From CAYRFF01 sp964423575 (GTDB lineage Bacteria > Bacteroidota > Bacteroidia > Chitinophagales > Saprospiraceae): a DNA stretch of 64,000 nucleotides. The position numbers were made by a program, and so were the translations under genes. Numbering within the stretch: the first letter of the stretch is position 1; each line of letters opens with the position of its first letter. The DNA lies in NCBI GenBank assembly GCA_964423575.1, contig CAYRFF010000008.1, positions 1 to 64,000 on the forward strand, written 5' to 3'. The notes beneath the pieces were generated by a model that saw only the letters and a program-made list of their open reading frames with translations, did no database searches and had not been told where the DNA came from. Shown here one piece after another: positions 34,955-44,536 of this stretch.

Positions 34955-36391
34955 ATGAGTAATACGATTGAATTAAATATTTCAGAGATTGAGTCGCGTT
35001 TCTTTGAGGCAATTTATAATGCAGCAGAAAAATTGGCTTGTGATGCATATGTCATCGGTGGTTATGTACGAGATCAGATCCTGGGGCGTTCAACCACAGA
35101 TATTGATATTGTAACAGAGGCTGATGGAATTAAACTTGCCGAAGAAGTTGCAAAACTATTACCGGGTAATCCAAATGTTATAGTCTATAAAAACTTTGGT
35201 ACGGCACTGGTTGAAATTGATAATTATCAATTGGAATTTGTCGGAGCACGAAAAGAATCATATCGCTCCGGTTCACGCAAACCTAAGGTTTCAAGAGGCA
35301 CTATTCAGGATGACAGAAACAGAAGGGATTTTACCATAAATGCGCTATCTGTTAAGCTTAACAATAGTAATAAATATGAAGTTATAGATCCATTTGACGG
35401 ATTGAATCACCTGCTCAACGAGAAAGTTATTAAAACACCATTGGAACCTGAAGCTACCTTTTCCGATGATCCACTGAGAATGATGCGTGCTATACGCTTT
35501 GCCACTCAACTTAACTTTAGGATTGATCCAGAGACTTACAAAGCTATTAAAACCCAAGCATATCGACTGGAAATTGTCTCTCAAGAAAGAATTACAACGG
35601 AGTTAAACAAGATAATTGAAGCTGACAAGCCATCGCGTGGATTTGAAATGTTGCTTGATACTGGCTTACTGGCAATATTCTTTCCGGAGTTTGTGAAGCT
35701 GCACGGAGTTGAAGAAAAGAATGGTAAAGCGCATAAAGACAATTTTTTTCATACTCTTGAAGTGCTAGATAACGTAGCAGAAAAATCAGACAACCTATGG
35801 TTAAGATGGGCAGCATTATTGCACGATATAGGAAAACCTGACACTAAGCGCTTTAAGAAGGGGACAGGCTGGACATTTCATGGGCATGATGCATTAGGTG
35901 CTAAGATGGTCAAACCAATTTTCAGAAGACTACGCTTGCCTCTTGACCATAAGATGAAATATGTAAGAAAGCTCGTCAGACTTCATTTAAGGCCAATTGC
36001 ACTCACATTTGATGGAATTACAGATAGCGCGGTAAGAAGGCTACTATTTGATGCAGGGGAGGAAATTGATGATCTGATGATTTTGTGCAGGTCAGATATC
36101 ACCTCTAAAAATCCCACAAAAGTTAAAAGATACCTTGAAAACTATGAAGATCTCGTATCCTTAATCAAGGACATAGAGGAAAAGGACAAGCTAAGAAATT
36201 GGGAACCGCCAATTGATGGCCAAGAAATCATGGATACATTTGGCTTAAAACCATCTCAGGAAGTGGGTATTATTAAAAATAAGATAAGAGAAGCTATCCT
36301 CGATGGAAATATCCCTAACGATTATGATTCAGCATATAAATACATGCTTGAACTAGGGGAGCAAATGAATTTAAAAGTAGCTACTTCTTAA
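34955..36391 (+). CDS. CCA tRNA nucleotidyltransferase / HD-domain protein
   Basis: This 478-residue class II nucleotidyltransferase has the GGYVRDQILG signature, the catalytic carboxylates Asp49 and Asp51 in TTDIDIV, and the RRDFTINAL and DPLRMMRAIRFA motifs that bind tRNA and select nucleotides. A C-terminal HD domain has His290-Asp291 in WAALLHDIGKP. The protein adds or repairs the 3' CCA of tRNA; in some species the job is split between CC- and A-adding enzymes, and that cannot be settled here. It overlaps the end of the convergent M1 peptidase gene by 11 bases. Confidence 0.95.
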   Translation: MSNTIELNISEIESRFFEAIYNAAEKLACDAYVIGGYVRDQILGRSTTDIDIVTEADGIKLAEEVAKLLPGNPNVIVYKNFGTALVEIDNYQLEFVGARKESYRSGSRKPKVSRGTIQDDRNRRDFTINALSVKLNNSNKYEVIDPFDGLNHLLNEKVIKTPLEPEATFSDDPLRMMRAIRFATQLNFRIDPETYKAIKTQAYRLEIVSQERITTELNKIIEADKPSRGFEMLLDTGLLAIFFPEFVKLHGVEEKNGKAHKDNFFHTLEVLDNVAEKSDNLWLRWAALLHDIGKPDTKRFKKGTGWTFHGHDALGAKMVKPIFRRLRLPLDHKMKYVRKLVRLHLRPIALTFDGITDSAVRRLLFDAGEEIDDLMILCRSDITSKNPTKVKRYLENYEDLVSLIKDIEEKDKLRNWEPPIDGQEIMDTFGLKPSQEVGIIKNKIREAILDGNIPNDYDSAYKYMLELGEQMNLKVATS

Positions 36392-38795
36392 TTATCTTCT
36401 GGCTATGCACCGGAGCTCCTCTTTCGTCTAAAATATTTACTATATACATTCCCGGCAAAACCAAGGGTAATTCTATTTTTTCAGAAAAGTTATTGGCCGG
36501 ATATTCCTGCACAAGATTTCCATGAAGACTATAAACAAGAATCTTTCCCCTGGATTCAATACCGTCGATAGTAAAGACATCATCTACAATTGTCGGATAT
36601 ATATTTATATCAGAAGCAATTGACTTTTTGACGGAAGTATAAACACCCTTTTCCCCGCGAGCTAAACAATAAAGTCCCGGACGAACATTCCTATCGATTA
36701 CAACACCGGAATTGGCACCGGTTTTCATTAATTCATACTCTTTTACTTCATACCAGTCTGAATCCTCATTTTCTCTATATAACAACAACAAGCTATCTAA
36801 ATCTCCATCAAATACATCAAAATCCAGGCTATTGCTATCTGCTGCACTGAAACGGTAGTTCAAGCCATATTCATTGACTCCCGGATTAGCCATTGCAATT
36901 TTCCAATAATGGTTTTCAGTCAAAGTGAGACTTTTACTTTCATCCAATAATGGCGGAGGAGAAGTGTAATGATGTTCGATTGTTACAATATCAGCTTCCG
37001 TATAGTCACTACAGAAAATCGTGACCGGAATAGAAGAATGGCGTAATGATTCTGCTTTATTTACTTCAGCACTGCTAGTCACTGATGCAAGACATAAATC
37101 ATAATTTCGGTTTACAACTATTGCAGTAGGCTTTTTATTTACCTGCACATTAAAGGCAGTCTGTTCGTCTGAAACCATAATTACAGTATCTATGACGGAC
37201 AAATCTTTAAAGTAAATTGAAATAGGTAGTGGTACATTATTATGGAAATGACCGGAGTGATATTGACTTTGCCTAATTGTTCCGTTAACCTCATTTCCAA
37301 GTTCACTATATTCATAAGATTCAACTGTGAAATCCGACCAGCCCGGACTTAAAATCCAGTCATCAAAGAAGTCAGTCATGTCCACTCCAGTGCCTTCATA
37401 AAGCAAATCCCGGAAAGAATAAGCATTGATATTGCCATAGGTTCGTTCTTCCAGTATGTATTGCATTCCAGCTTTGAAATTCTCATCGCCTAAGTAGCCT
37501 CTCATATTATGCAACATTGCAGCTCCTTTATTATAAGTGTGAACGCCATAAGTAATTCTTTGAGGCATGGGAGACAGAGGGAGATAGCCATCATCCGCGA
37601 TATGAGCTGTCCTGATCATATTTACGTTATTGGAGCGCAATGCATTCCTCGACGCAGTTTTTCCTTCCAGATACTCTATAACCTGATACTCTGCATAGGC
37701 TGAAGGTCCTTCTTTTATCCACATATCAGCATCCGTCTCAAGTGTTACGACATTGCCCCACCAGTGATGCGCAAGCTCATGTGAATATAGACCCACATTA
37801 CTGCCACTTAAGATTCCTTCCGGATAAGCAACTCCGGTAGGGTGTTCCATAGCACCACGTCCGGTCATGTGGTAGCCTATGTAATCCCACATATACGGAC
37901 CGTACCAGGATTCAAGAACATTGAGTGCGTCGTTGAGATTCGCAAAATGTTTCTTCGCATTAGTGCTATCCTTGGGTTTAACTACCAGTTGAATAGGGAC
38001 AGGATTAAATTCACTATCTGCCATGTAATTCACTTCTGTATATGGTCCGGCGGCAATATGACTTAGATATGTGGGGATAGGCTGCGCCATTACATAAGAA
38101 CGGATAATTGTATCAACTCCGATATGTTCCTCATTGACCAAATCTCCCAATCCATATCCTATGCGGCCCTTATTGGTTATGATATTATACTTGTAAGTAG
38201 AACGCTCTACGAAGTTATCAAAGCAAGGAAACCAAGCACGTCCATAGTTATGTGGAATACAATCTATACCGATTCCGAGGTTGTAGGCAACATCATTTTC
38301 AAAGTAAAATCCTCCAAATGCACCGCAGGTTATAGGATTTCCATGATAGTAGACGTGAATATTATAAACTTCTCCTTTTGATAATGCTTCCGCAAATTTG
38401 ATTTTAATATACCTGCCATCATAATCCCAGGTCATAGCAAAATCGTCAAAGAAAACACTATCGACGACCAAGCCCTCCAAGTCGAATCTAATTTCGTCCT
38501 GATCATCCATCATAGGTTTAAAACTTACAATCGTATGAGCAATCAGTAGGCGCGATGAAAATTTGGTTAAATCCACGGTGATTTCGTAGTTGAGGATATC
38601 GAATGTATCGCTCCTTTCCATGCTAGCTCGCAATTCAGCTTTTTCGACTTCCGTCAAAACTCGCTTCTGCTGGGCATAATGCATTAAGTGACAACCATAT
38701 TCGGCAGGTTGAGCGCTTAATACCAGACTGAAGAATAAAAGGAATAGTATCATCATAATACTATTAGTAGTAGGAAATCTTTTGCTGAGTTTCAT
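36381..38795 (-). CDS. M1-family metallopeptidase with T9SS sorting domain
   Basis: This 804-residue exported aminopeptidase-type enzyme has a signal peptide (to about residue 28), then an N-terminal beta domain and the catalytic domain. Zinc ligands are clear: His339 and His343 in HELAHHWWGN, and Glu362 eighteen residues on; Glu340 is the base. The exopeptidase motif reads GAMEH (314-318) instead of GAMEN. The C-terminal 80 residues (NIYPTIVDDVFTI... to SQKIIKK) are a T9SS type A sorting domain, so it should be secreted or surface-attached. It converges on the CCA-type gene. Confidence 0.93.
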   Translation of the reverse strand: MKLSKRFPTTNSIMMILFLLFFSLVLSAQPAEYGCHLMHYAQQKRVLTEVEKAELRASMERSDTFDILNYEITVDLTKFSSRLLIAHTIVSFKPMMDDQDEIRFDLEGLVVDSVFFDDFAMTWDYDGRYIKIKFAEALSKGEVYNIHVYYHGNPITCGAFGGFYFENDVAYNLGIGIDCIPHNYGRAWFPCFDNFVERSTYKYNIITNKGRIGYGLGDLVNEEHIGVDTIIRSYVMAQPIPTYLSHIAAGPYTEVNYMADSEFNPVPIQLVVKPKDSTNAKKHFANLNDALNVLESWYGPYMWDYIGYHMTGRGAMEHPTGVAYPEGILSGSNVGLYSHELAHHWWGNVVTLETDADMWIKEGPSAYAEYQVIEYLEGKTASRNALRSNNVNMIRTAHIADDGYLPLSPMPQRITYGVHTYNKGAAMLHNMRGYLGDENFKAGMQYILEERTYGNINAYSFRDLLYEGTGVDMTDFFDDWILSPGWSDFTVESYEYSELGNEVNGTIRQSQYHSGHFHNNVPLPISIYFKDLSVIDTVIMVSDEQTAFNVQVNKKPTAIVVNRNYDLCLASVTSSAEVNKAESLRHSSIPVTIFCSDYTEADIVTIEHHYTSPPPLLDESKSLTLTENHYWKIAMANPGVNEYGLNYRFSAADSNSLDFDVFDGDLDSLLLLYRENEDSDWYEVKEYELMKTGANSGVVIDRNVRPGLYCLARGEKGVYTSVKKSIASDINIYPTIVDDVFTIDGIESRGKILVYSLHGNLVQEYPANNFSEKIELPLVLPGMYIVNILDERGAPVHSQKIIKK
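38386..38397 (+). repeat. Dispersed motif GCTTNCGCAAAT, copy 7
   Basis: GCTTCCGCAAAT is an exact core within the M1 peptidase gene, read on the coding strand as FAEA. Confidence 0.7.
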
Positions 38796-38822
38796 ATTAC
38801 ACTGATTTTAAACCTGGGTAAA

Positions 38823-39866
38823 TCAATCAAATAGATTATCGTACGAGTCGCTGCTACTGGAGGCGCCTTTGTCGCGTTTTTGCTTTACCTTTTCTGCTCC
38901 TCCACCTACCTCAAAATCAAGATTGAGTGTATCAGATCTCTTACCACTTGCCAGAAGCATGAGTTCGCTTTCCTTCTCCCACTGCTCTAGCAGTTCCATA
39001 CCTTTGTCTTCAAAAACTCCTTGTTGCAAGTCGATTGAATTCATAAGTGTACTGGACATTTCCATAAAATGTTCCATTTCACCCACCTTGCTGGCAACGT
39101 CATCTGCAATTGCGTCAAGAGCTTGGTCAAACATTATACGCTTGTCAGTATCTCCCTTAATAACGTTCATTGCCGATCTCATTGCAGAATGGCTGGCACG
39201 AATTGCTTTACGCTCTTCTTCTTTAACCTTTACCTGATCCTTGGTATCTTCCAGAAGTATTTCAGAGTTCTGGTACATTTTGGTCAATACGCGATAAAGA
39301 ACCTCGAGCTTTTGAAGTAATTCATTGTAGCGAACATTGCTATCCTGAAGCCGTCCTGCTCTGCGGCTTGCCAGTACAAATTCCTTATTCATTTCCTGAT
39401 CGCGAGCACGGTGCGCAAGTGCCAGGTTATTCTCGATTTCTTTCTCATTATCGGAAATTATTGTTTGCAGTTTGCGTATCTGACCTTTTACCTCTCCGAT
39501 TTGCTTGCTCATCTTCCTCAAGTTCTTCTCCAGGTCATCAACATAATTTTTAAGAATGCCGATAGGATCTATAGTAACAAACCAACTGGTTATCTTTCTC
39601 ATCGCACTCTTATACATATACCACACAAGAGTTCTCATACGTGGATCTAGTATTATATATCCAATAGCAAACAGAACTAACAGTAGTCCAGTCAGATATA
39701 GTAAATTCTCAAAAATCATCGTCAACGCCGGCAATACTCTATAAAGTAAGTAACCAGCACCTACCAAAAATGCTATAAGAAATATCATTCCTGTAAATCC
39801 TTCCGGCCTTTTCCAGAAGGATTTTTGTTCAAAGGCACTATTGTCCAATTGCGGTGTATCTGCCAT
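38823..39866 (-). CDS. Membrane-anchored coiled-coil protein, PspA/IM30-like
   Basis: This 347-residue protein has two closely spaced transmembrane helices (about 27-47 and 52-72) followed by a long helical region. The part from about residue 100 to 300 (NYVDDLEKNLRKMSKQIGEV, ALAHRARDQEMNKEFVLASR) has the length and heptad pattern of PspA/IM30 membrane-remodelling proteins, and the C-terminus is Ser- and Lys-rich and disordered. PspA proteins normally lack transmembrane helices, so this is an anchored variant or a different coiled-coil family. It is encoded 6 bases downstream of another coiled-coil protein. It may act in membrane stress; that is inference. Confidence 0.7.
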   Translation of the reverse strand: MADTPQLDNSAFEQKSFWKRPEGFTGMIFLIAFLVGAGYLLYRVLPALTMIFENLLYLTGLLLVLFAIGYIILDPRMRTLVWYMYKSAMRKITSWFVTIDPIGILKNYVDDLEKNLRKMSKQIGEVKGQIRKLQTIISDNEKEIENNLALAHRARDQEMNKEFVLASRRAGRLQDSNVRYNELLQKLEVLYRVLTKMYQNSEILLEDTKDQVKVKEEERKAIRASHSAMRSAMNVIKGDTDKRIMFDQALDAIADDVASKVGEMEHFMEMSSTLMNSIDLQQGVFEDKGMELLEQWEKESELMLLASGKRSDTLNLDFEVGGGAEKVKQKRDKGASSSSDSYDNLFD

Positions 39867-39872
39867 AATGTT

Positions 39873-40430
39873 TTACTTCTTTAATACTTGTTTATATGAT
39901 TCAATATCCTGAAGAATTTCAGTACTTACTGCTTGAAAAGCGTTTTGAAATCTGACCTGAGTAGAAGAGATTACTTCTTTGCTTTCATCAATTTCGTTTT
40001 CTGCAGTACTGATAAGTTCGGTCATTTCCTCACTATTCTTCTCCAATTCATTTATTTTGTCCTGAATCAGCTTGATTTTCTCACGTAACTTTTCAATCTG
40101 GAGTTTTCTCTTTTCTATACGTTCTTCTACTTGCTTTTGTAGTGCCAGGCCAAATTTCTGCTTTTCTCCCTGTAAAACTTCTTGATAATGCTCAGCTGAT
40201 TTAAAGAGTTTAGACTCGGTTAATCCCATGGAAGAAGCTGTAACAAATGCAGATTTAATAGCTATTTCTCTCTCGACGCCCATCGATGTAAGCTGATTCA
40301 GAGAATGCTTAAATTCGAGATAATCAAATCCTTCCAGGTTATTCTTTTCAATTGCTTTAACCAATTGCCTTACAACATTATCATCGAGATCTTTTGCACT
40401 TTCAAACAAATTGTCAATTGATATATTCAT
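39873..40430 (-). CDS. Coiled-coil cytoplasmic protein, partner of the PspA-like gene
   Basis: This 185-residue soluble protein is not recognised by name. The N-terminal half is helical and globular (FESAKDLDDNVVRQLVKAIE); residues about 95-185 form a Lys/Glu-rich coiled coil (EERIEKRKLQIEKLREKIKL). The next gene starts 6 bases later on the same strand, so the two are almost certainly translated together and may form a complex through their coils. No enzyme motif, signal peptide or membrane segment is visible. Function is unknown. Confidence 0.75.
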   Translation of the reverse strand: MNISIDNLFESAKDLDDNVVRQLVKAIEKNNLEGFDYLEFKHSLNQLTSMGVEREIAIKSAFVTASSMGLTESKLFKSAEHYQEVLQGEKQKFGLALQKQVEERIEKRKLQIEKLREKIKLIQDKINELEKNSEEMTELISTAENEIDESKEVISSTQVRFQNAFQAVSTEILQDIESYKQVLKK

Positions 40431-40605
40431 GAGTCCATCCTTAATTTTATTGGATGTAAATATAGGAATTTATTTCTGGAATAAGTTTAGACAGAAATAT
40501 TTATCAGGTATTATCCTCACTGAGCTTGTTCAAGCTGATTTTCATCTTTATAAGGGAGGGAAAGTCAAATAATGTTCTTTAATCGAATCCTTATGCGGCA
40601 TCTAA

Positions 40606-41250
40606 TTACTTAATGCGATTTAAAACCTCTCTAAACTCACTAAGCATCATCGCGGTAGCTCCCCAGACAACCTTATTATTAAGATTAAAATAGGGCATAT
40701 CTTTTAATACTATGTTTCTTACGTGAATATTCTTGCTTAAAATATTGCTAGGATCCATTAATTCATTGAGAGTAGGAGTGAAGATATTTCTTACTTCACT
40801 TAGTTGGGGAGTGAAATCAGGAGTATAATCAAGAAAGCCCACATAAGGACTTACAATATAATTTGATACTGAAATAAATAAGTCGCTGAGTTTTCCCAGA
40901 ATGTTGACATCTGCGGGATTAATCCCGATTTCCTCCTTTGTTTCCCTTATTGCAGTATATTGAAGATCCGGATCATATAATTCCATTCTTCCACCTGGAA
41001 AACTTATTTGTCCTGAATGAGGGTCATTCGGAGATGTTCTCGTCCTTTCTATTAAGGCAAATGAATATCCTGAATCGTTTGGAAAAATCAAGCATAAGGT
41101 TGCAGCGGGAACTGCATCTTTAGAGATTTTAAGCAATTCACCTATGTTAGAAGGAATATCCTTGGGCGCATGATTTGCGAAAGCTAATTGCGCATCACGC
41201 CCGGGTAAATCCTCGTGCTGAAGTTGATATGCAAGATCGTCAATTAACAC
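40606..41250 (-). CDS. NUDIX hydrolase, CoA pyrophosphatase-type
   Basis: This 214-residue protein contains the Nudix box in the form GGRMELYDPDLQYTAIRE followed by TKEEIGI, and the preceding SFPGG, the arrangement seen in coenzyme A diphosphatases of the YeaB/NudL group. The usual GxxxxxEx7REUxEExGU spacing is kept with the Asp-containing insert typical of that group. It would hydrolyse CoA or another dinucleotide pyrophosphate in the cytoplasm. Motif copy 8 lies in its QLAFANHA codons. It precedes hemD on the same strand after a 20-base gap. Confidence 0.9.
   Translation of the reverse strand: MLIDDLAYQLQHEDLPGRDAQLAFANHAPKDIPSNIGELLKISKDAVPAATLCLIFPNDSGYSFALIERTRTSPNDPHSGQISFPGGRMELYDPDLQYTAIRETKEEIGINPADVNILGKLSDLFISVSNYIVSPYVGFLDYTPDFTPQLSEVRNIFTPTLNELMDPSNILSKNIHVRNIVLKDMPYFNLNNKVVWGATAMMLSEFREVLNRIK
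41173..41185 (-). repeat. Dispersed motif GCTTNCGCAAAT, copy 8
   Basis: ATTTGCGAAAGCT is an exact core in the NUDIX gene, read on the coding strand as LAFAN, a different frame from copies 1 and 6. Confidence 0.7.
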
Positions 41251-41270
41251 TTTATACTTATCCTTAGAGC

Positions 41271-42032
41271 TTATGCATCTTCATTGGCCTTCTGAATATA
41301 TTGCTCCAGAGCCATGGTCATAGATTTAAGTTCTTTAGTAGGGACTTTTATATTGATATCCAAGCCTCGCTTAACAACAGCATCTTTGGTACTAGTACCA
41401 AATACAGCGATCCTGGTATCGTTTTGCTTGAAATCCGGAAAGTTTTCAAACAATGATTCAATCCCCAATGGACTGAAAAAAACCAGGATATCATAAGTGA
41501 TATCGCTCAGATCGCTCAAGTCTGAACTGACAGTACGGAACATCATTGCTTCCTGATATTTCAGGTTATTTTCTTCTAGATATTTCTGTACCGGTAAGCT
41601 GCCAAGATTGGAGCAAGGGAGAAGGAAGGTCTCATCCTTGAAGCGCTTAAAGTACTTATCAAGCTCTTCTATACTCCTGTTTCCAACAAAAACTTTCCTC
41701 TTTCTGTAGACGATGAACTTCTGAAGATAATCTGCAATTGCCTTCGTAAGGCAGAAGTATCGCGTTTCCGGAGACATTTCAATTCGCATATCTTCACAGA
41801 TTCTGAAAAAGTGATCTATACTTTTCTTACTAGTGAAAATCACGCCGAAATATTCTTCAGGTCTGATCTTGGTTTGTCTGAATTCCTTGACATCAACCGG
41901 CTCAACTTGAATAAATTTTCTAAAATCTATTTTTACGCCATACTTCTCAACTAGTGTAAAATATGGAGAACGCTCAGGTTCAGGTTGAGAAATCAGAATA
42001 CTTTTTACTGGTTTATAAGTTGTAGAGCTCAT
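41271..42032 (-). CDS. hemD: Uroporphyrinogen-III synthase
   Basis: This 253-residue two-domain protein cyclises hydroxymethylbilane to uroporphyrinogen III in haem synthesis. HemD is poorly conserved; the support is the segments GVIFTSKKSIDHFF, FLLPCSNLGSLPVQKYL and ILVFFSPLGIESLFENFPDF, plus the next gene encoding a DUF4271 membrane protein, which commonly neighbours hemD in Bacteroidota. The length is normal. The start ATG at 42032 gives MSSTTYKPVKSILISQPEP, with strand-forming ILISQPE as the expected first beta-strand. Confidence 0.88.
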   Translation of the reverse strand: MSSTTYKPVKSILISQPEPERSPYFTLVEKYGVKIDFRKFIQVEPVDVKEFRQTKIRPEEYFGVIFTSKKSIDHFFRICEDMRIEMSPETRYFCLTKAIADYLQKFIVYRKRKVFVGNRSIEELDKYFKRFKDETFLLPCSNLGSLPVQKYLEENNLKYQEAMMFRTVSSDLSDLSDITYDILVFFSPLGIESLFENFPDFKQNDTRIAVFGTSTKDAVVKRGLDINIKVPTKELKSMTMALEQYIQKANEDA

Positions 42033-42067
42033 AAAAAACTTAGGTTTATATATCTAAACGCTTGGTT

Positions 42068-43117
42068 TTAACCTGTTAATATATTAAAAACTTTCATACC
42101 CACTAGTAGTGGAGCGATTTCAACGGTGCAAAGGTACGTAAAAAATTGGAATTTAGATGCACTTAAGAACCTGACACTGATAAATAAACCTCGTAATTGC
42201 CTTATTAGATAGAAAAAGACTATCAAAAACAATCCTAAATAGAAAGAAAATATACTGATTTTACTCGGAGCAAAGGCAAGGAACAGATTTATTGGTAGCA
42301 AAATCAGACCTAGTAGAATATTGAAAATAATGATTGTAAAGTTAAATTGGCGAGCCTCCTTTTCAACAGGAAATGTTGTAGCCAGCATATCCAAAATCAA
42401 ATATCTGATAAGATAAATTACTCCCACTATCAGAATACAAAATAGCAGAGAAATCTCAGGACGCACTTCAAACCAATAATCCAAGGAAAGGAATATAAAG
42501 AATCCGAAATTGGCAATAAAGAAAAAGTACAGAAACAGGTACTGTACATTTGTTTTACCACGCTGCTCCCTATACAGGAGATTCAGGAAGTTATCATTCA
42601 TAAACGCACGAATGATATGATCAACGACTGATCGGTTTATCGTGATTACTAGGGTGAGCATTATCAGAAGAATGAGAAAAGTGGCAAAAATCAGATTTCG
42701 CTTTTCTTGTAATATCGGCGGAAGAGGTACTACGTTATGATCCTTCTGTATCTCTCCCGGGTTAATAATCTCTTCTCTTACTGGTTCCTTTTCAATTTCT
42801 AAACTTACTTCAGGAGCGCTACCGCTTGTTTCAGTCGGTTCAGACTCTTCCATCACAGGTGTGGCATGTACTTCTTCAGTTGACTCAGATACTTCCACGT
42901 CCCCGGTTCCCGTTTCTTCTTTACCGGGACTTTCTACAGGCGCTATCTCAACTTCAGTAATCGGCTCGGTTTCTGTTGGACTGATAGTTGTTTTTTCTAC
43001 TTCAGTAGAAATATTACGATTTAATCTATGCTTTAAATCAAAGGGATTTTGTTGTCCGCTTGAAGCAAAAGCAAGGGAAAGAAAAATAATGATGAGTATG
43101 TGTGTGTACAGTTTCAC
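42068..43117 (-). CDS. DUF4271 membrane protein
   Basis: This 349-residue protein has a signal-like first helix (ILIIIFLSLAFASSG), a long Glu/Pro/Thr-rich disordered stretch (about 35-125), then about six transmembrane helices (about 140-345), the last in LFISVRFLSAS-KFQFF. The family is known in Bacteroidota by its position beside hemD and has no assigned function. Its translation start is 5 bases from a TAAATTTG box on this strand; that box is too close to act as a promoter. It is divergent from the histidine kinase gene at 43268. Confidence 0.88.
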   Translation of the reverse strand: MKLYTHILIIIFLSLAFASSGQQNPFDLKHRLNRNISTEVEKTTISPTETEPITEVEIAPVESPGKEETGTGDVEVSESTEEVHATPVMEESEPTETSGSAPEVSLEIEKEPVREEIINPGEIQKDHNVVPLPPILQEKRNLIFATFLILLIMLTLVITINRSVVDHIIRAFMNDNFLNLLYREQRGKTNVQYLFLYFFFIANFGFFIFLSLDYWFEVRPEISLLFCILIVGVIYLIRYLILDMLATTFPVEKEARQFNFTIIIFNILLGLILLPINLFLAFAPSKISIFSFYLGLFLIVFFYLIRQLRGLFISVRFLSASKFQFFTYLCTVEIAPLLVGMKVFNILTG

Positions 43118-43267
43118 ACGGCAAATTTAACAAGGTTTATATAATTATTACTTATAATATTAGAACAAGTTGAGAGAATGTCTATTTATTTCCTAAGACT
43201 TATTTTCATAAGACCATTAAATTGCGGGAAGAATAGAAGGTCCGGAAACTAAATCCGGGGTTTGATT

Positions 43268-44527
43268 ATGAAAAAGAATACGGTAAGAAACGTATTAATT
43301 ATTGGTTCAATAATGCTTATAAGTGTAATAAGCATGCAAGCGTATTCCTTACTGAAAGCCTGGGAATTCAGAGATGAGCATTTTGACCAAAGGGTAAGGG
43401 TTGCACTTCATCAGGTCGCTGCGAGACTTATCGAGCTTAACGAAGGCACCATTCCTGCCAAAAGTCTTGTACACAGAAAAACCTCCAATTATTTTCTGGT
43501 AAATATCGATGACATAATCGATGCCAATGCATTGGAATATTTTCTACATGATGAATTGTCCAATGTCTCATTGAATCTCGATTTTGAATATGCGGTTTTT
43601 GACTGCTTCTCCAATCAGATGGTCTATGGAAAATACTGCAAGGTAGAAGAAGATGATAGCCATATCAAAACGAGAGATCTACCGACTTATGATGAATTCG
43701 TCTATTATTTTGGAGTGCGGTTCCCGACTAAGACCTCTTTTATATTTTCCGGGATGACCCGATATATGATAGGAGCATCCATTCTTTTGTTTACACTCGG
43801 TTTTTTTGTGTACGCTACTTATGTATTGCTCACACAGAAGAAAATCACGGAAATGCAGAGGGATTTTATCAATAACATGACACACGAATTTAAGACCCCC
43901 TTGTCTTCCATTAAGATTTCCTCGGAAGTACTCGCTAATAGCCCCATGATAAAAGAAAATGAACGTCTTTCCCAATACGTGAATATTATCCAGAGTCAAG
44001 AGAGTCGTTTAAATAATCAGATTGAACGCGTTCTGAAGATTGCTTCTTTGGAAGGGGATAGCCTATGCCTGGCCAAGGAGAATGTTCATTTAAACGCCTT
44101 AGTTGAAGACCTTGCGCTTGCCAGAAAAGCTGAAATTGAAAAGACCGGTGGAAAATTAAATATACAGCAGAATGGAGATATAATGCTAGACGCCGACCCT
44201 GTCCATACTGCTAATATATTGCATAGTCTACTTGATAATGCTATTAAATACTCTCATGACAATATCGACATTAGGGTGGAAACAGGGCTTGACGGGGAAA
44301 TTCCATACTTTAAAATCACTGATAGTGGTATAGGAATGTCAGCTGAACAACTCGATAATATTGGGCAGAAATTTTACCGGGTTTCTAAAGGGGATATCCA
44401 CGATGTGAAAGGTTTTGGACTGGGATTATACTATGTTAAAACTATCTGTAAATTACAGCATTGGAAAATCAACATTAAAAGCCAACTGAAACAGGGAACT
44501 ACTGTGAAAATATTATTTTATAACTAA
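43268..44527 (+). CDS. Sensor histidine kinase (partner of the 44537 regulator)
   Basis: This kinase is about 419 residues. I start at ATG 43268 rather than the in-frame TTG at 43262. It has a transmembrane helix near 8-27, a periplasmic domain of about 130 residues, a second helix (about 166-187) and the kinase core. The phosphoacceptor His206 is in NNMTHEFKTPLSS; then come the N-box LLDNAIKYS, the G1 box DSGIGMS and the G2 box GFGLGLYYV. It is followed 9 bases later by an OmpR-type response regulator. The arrangement and length fit the Bacteroidota RprX/RprY-like pairs, though the stimulus is unknown. Confidence 0.94.
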   Translation: MKKNTVRNVLIIGSIMLISVISMQAYSLLKAWEFRDEHFDQRVRVALHQVAARLIELNEGTIPAKSLVHRKTSNYFLVNIDDIIDANALEYFLHDELSNVSLNLDFEYAVFDCFSNQMVYGKYCKVEEDDSHIKTRDLPTYDEFVYYFGVRFPTKTSFIFSGMTRYMIGASILLFTLGFFVYATYVLLTQKKITEMQRDFINNMTHEFKTPLSSIKISSEVLANSPMIKENERLSQYVNIIQSQESRLNNQIERVLKIASLEGDSLCLAKENVHLNALVEDLALARKAEIEKTGGKLNIQQNGDIMLDADPVHTANILHSLLDNAIKYSHDNIDIRVETGLDGEIPYFKITDSGIGMSAEQLDNIGQKFYRVSKGDIHDVKGFGLGLYYVKTICKLQHWKINIKSQLKQGTTVKILFYN

Positions 44528-44536
44528 ATTAGCCAA

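Noticed and set aside
36381..38795. GAMEH in place of GAMEN in the M1 peptidase as a novelty
   Set aside because: I recall that His in this position is seen in many Bacteroidota M1 enzymes, so it is probably a normal variant.
38869..39237. 122-codon frame opposite the PspA-like gene
   Set aside because: Its Ser/Leu-rich composition is that expected from the complement of the coiled-coil coding strand.
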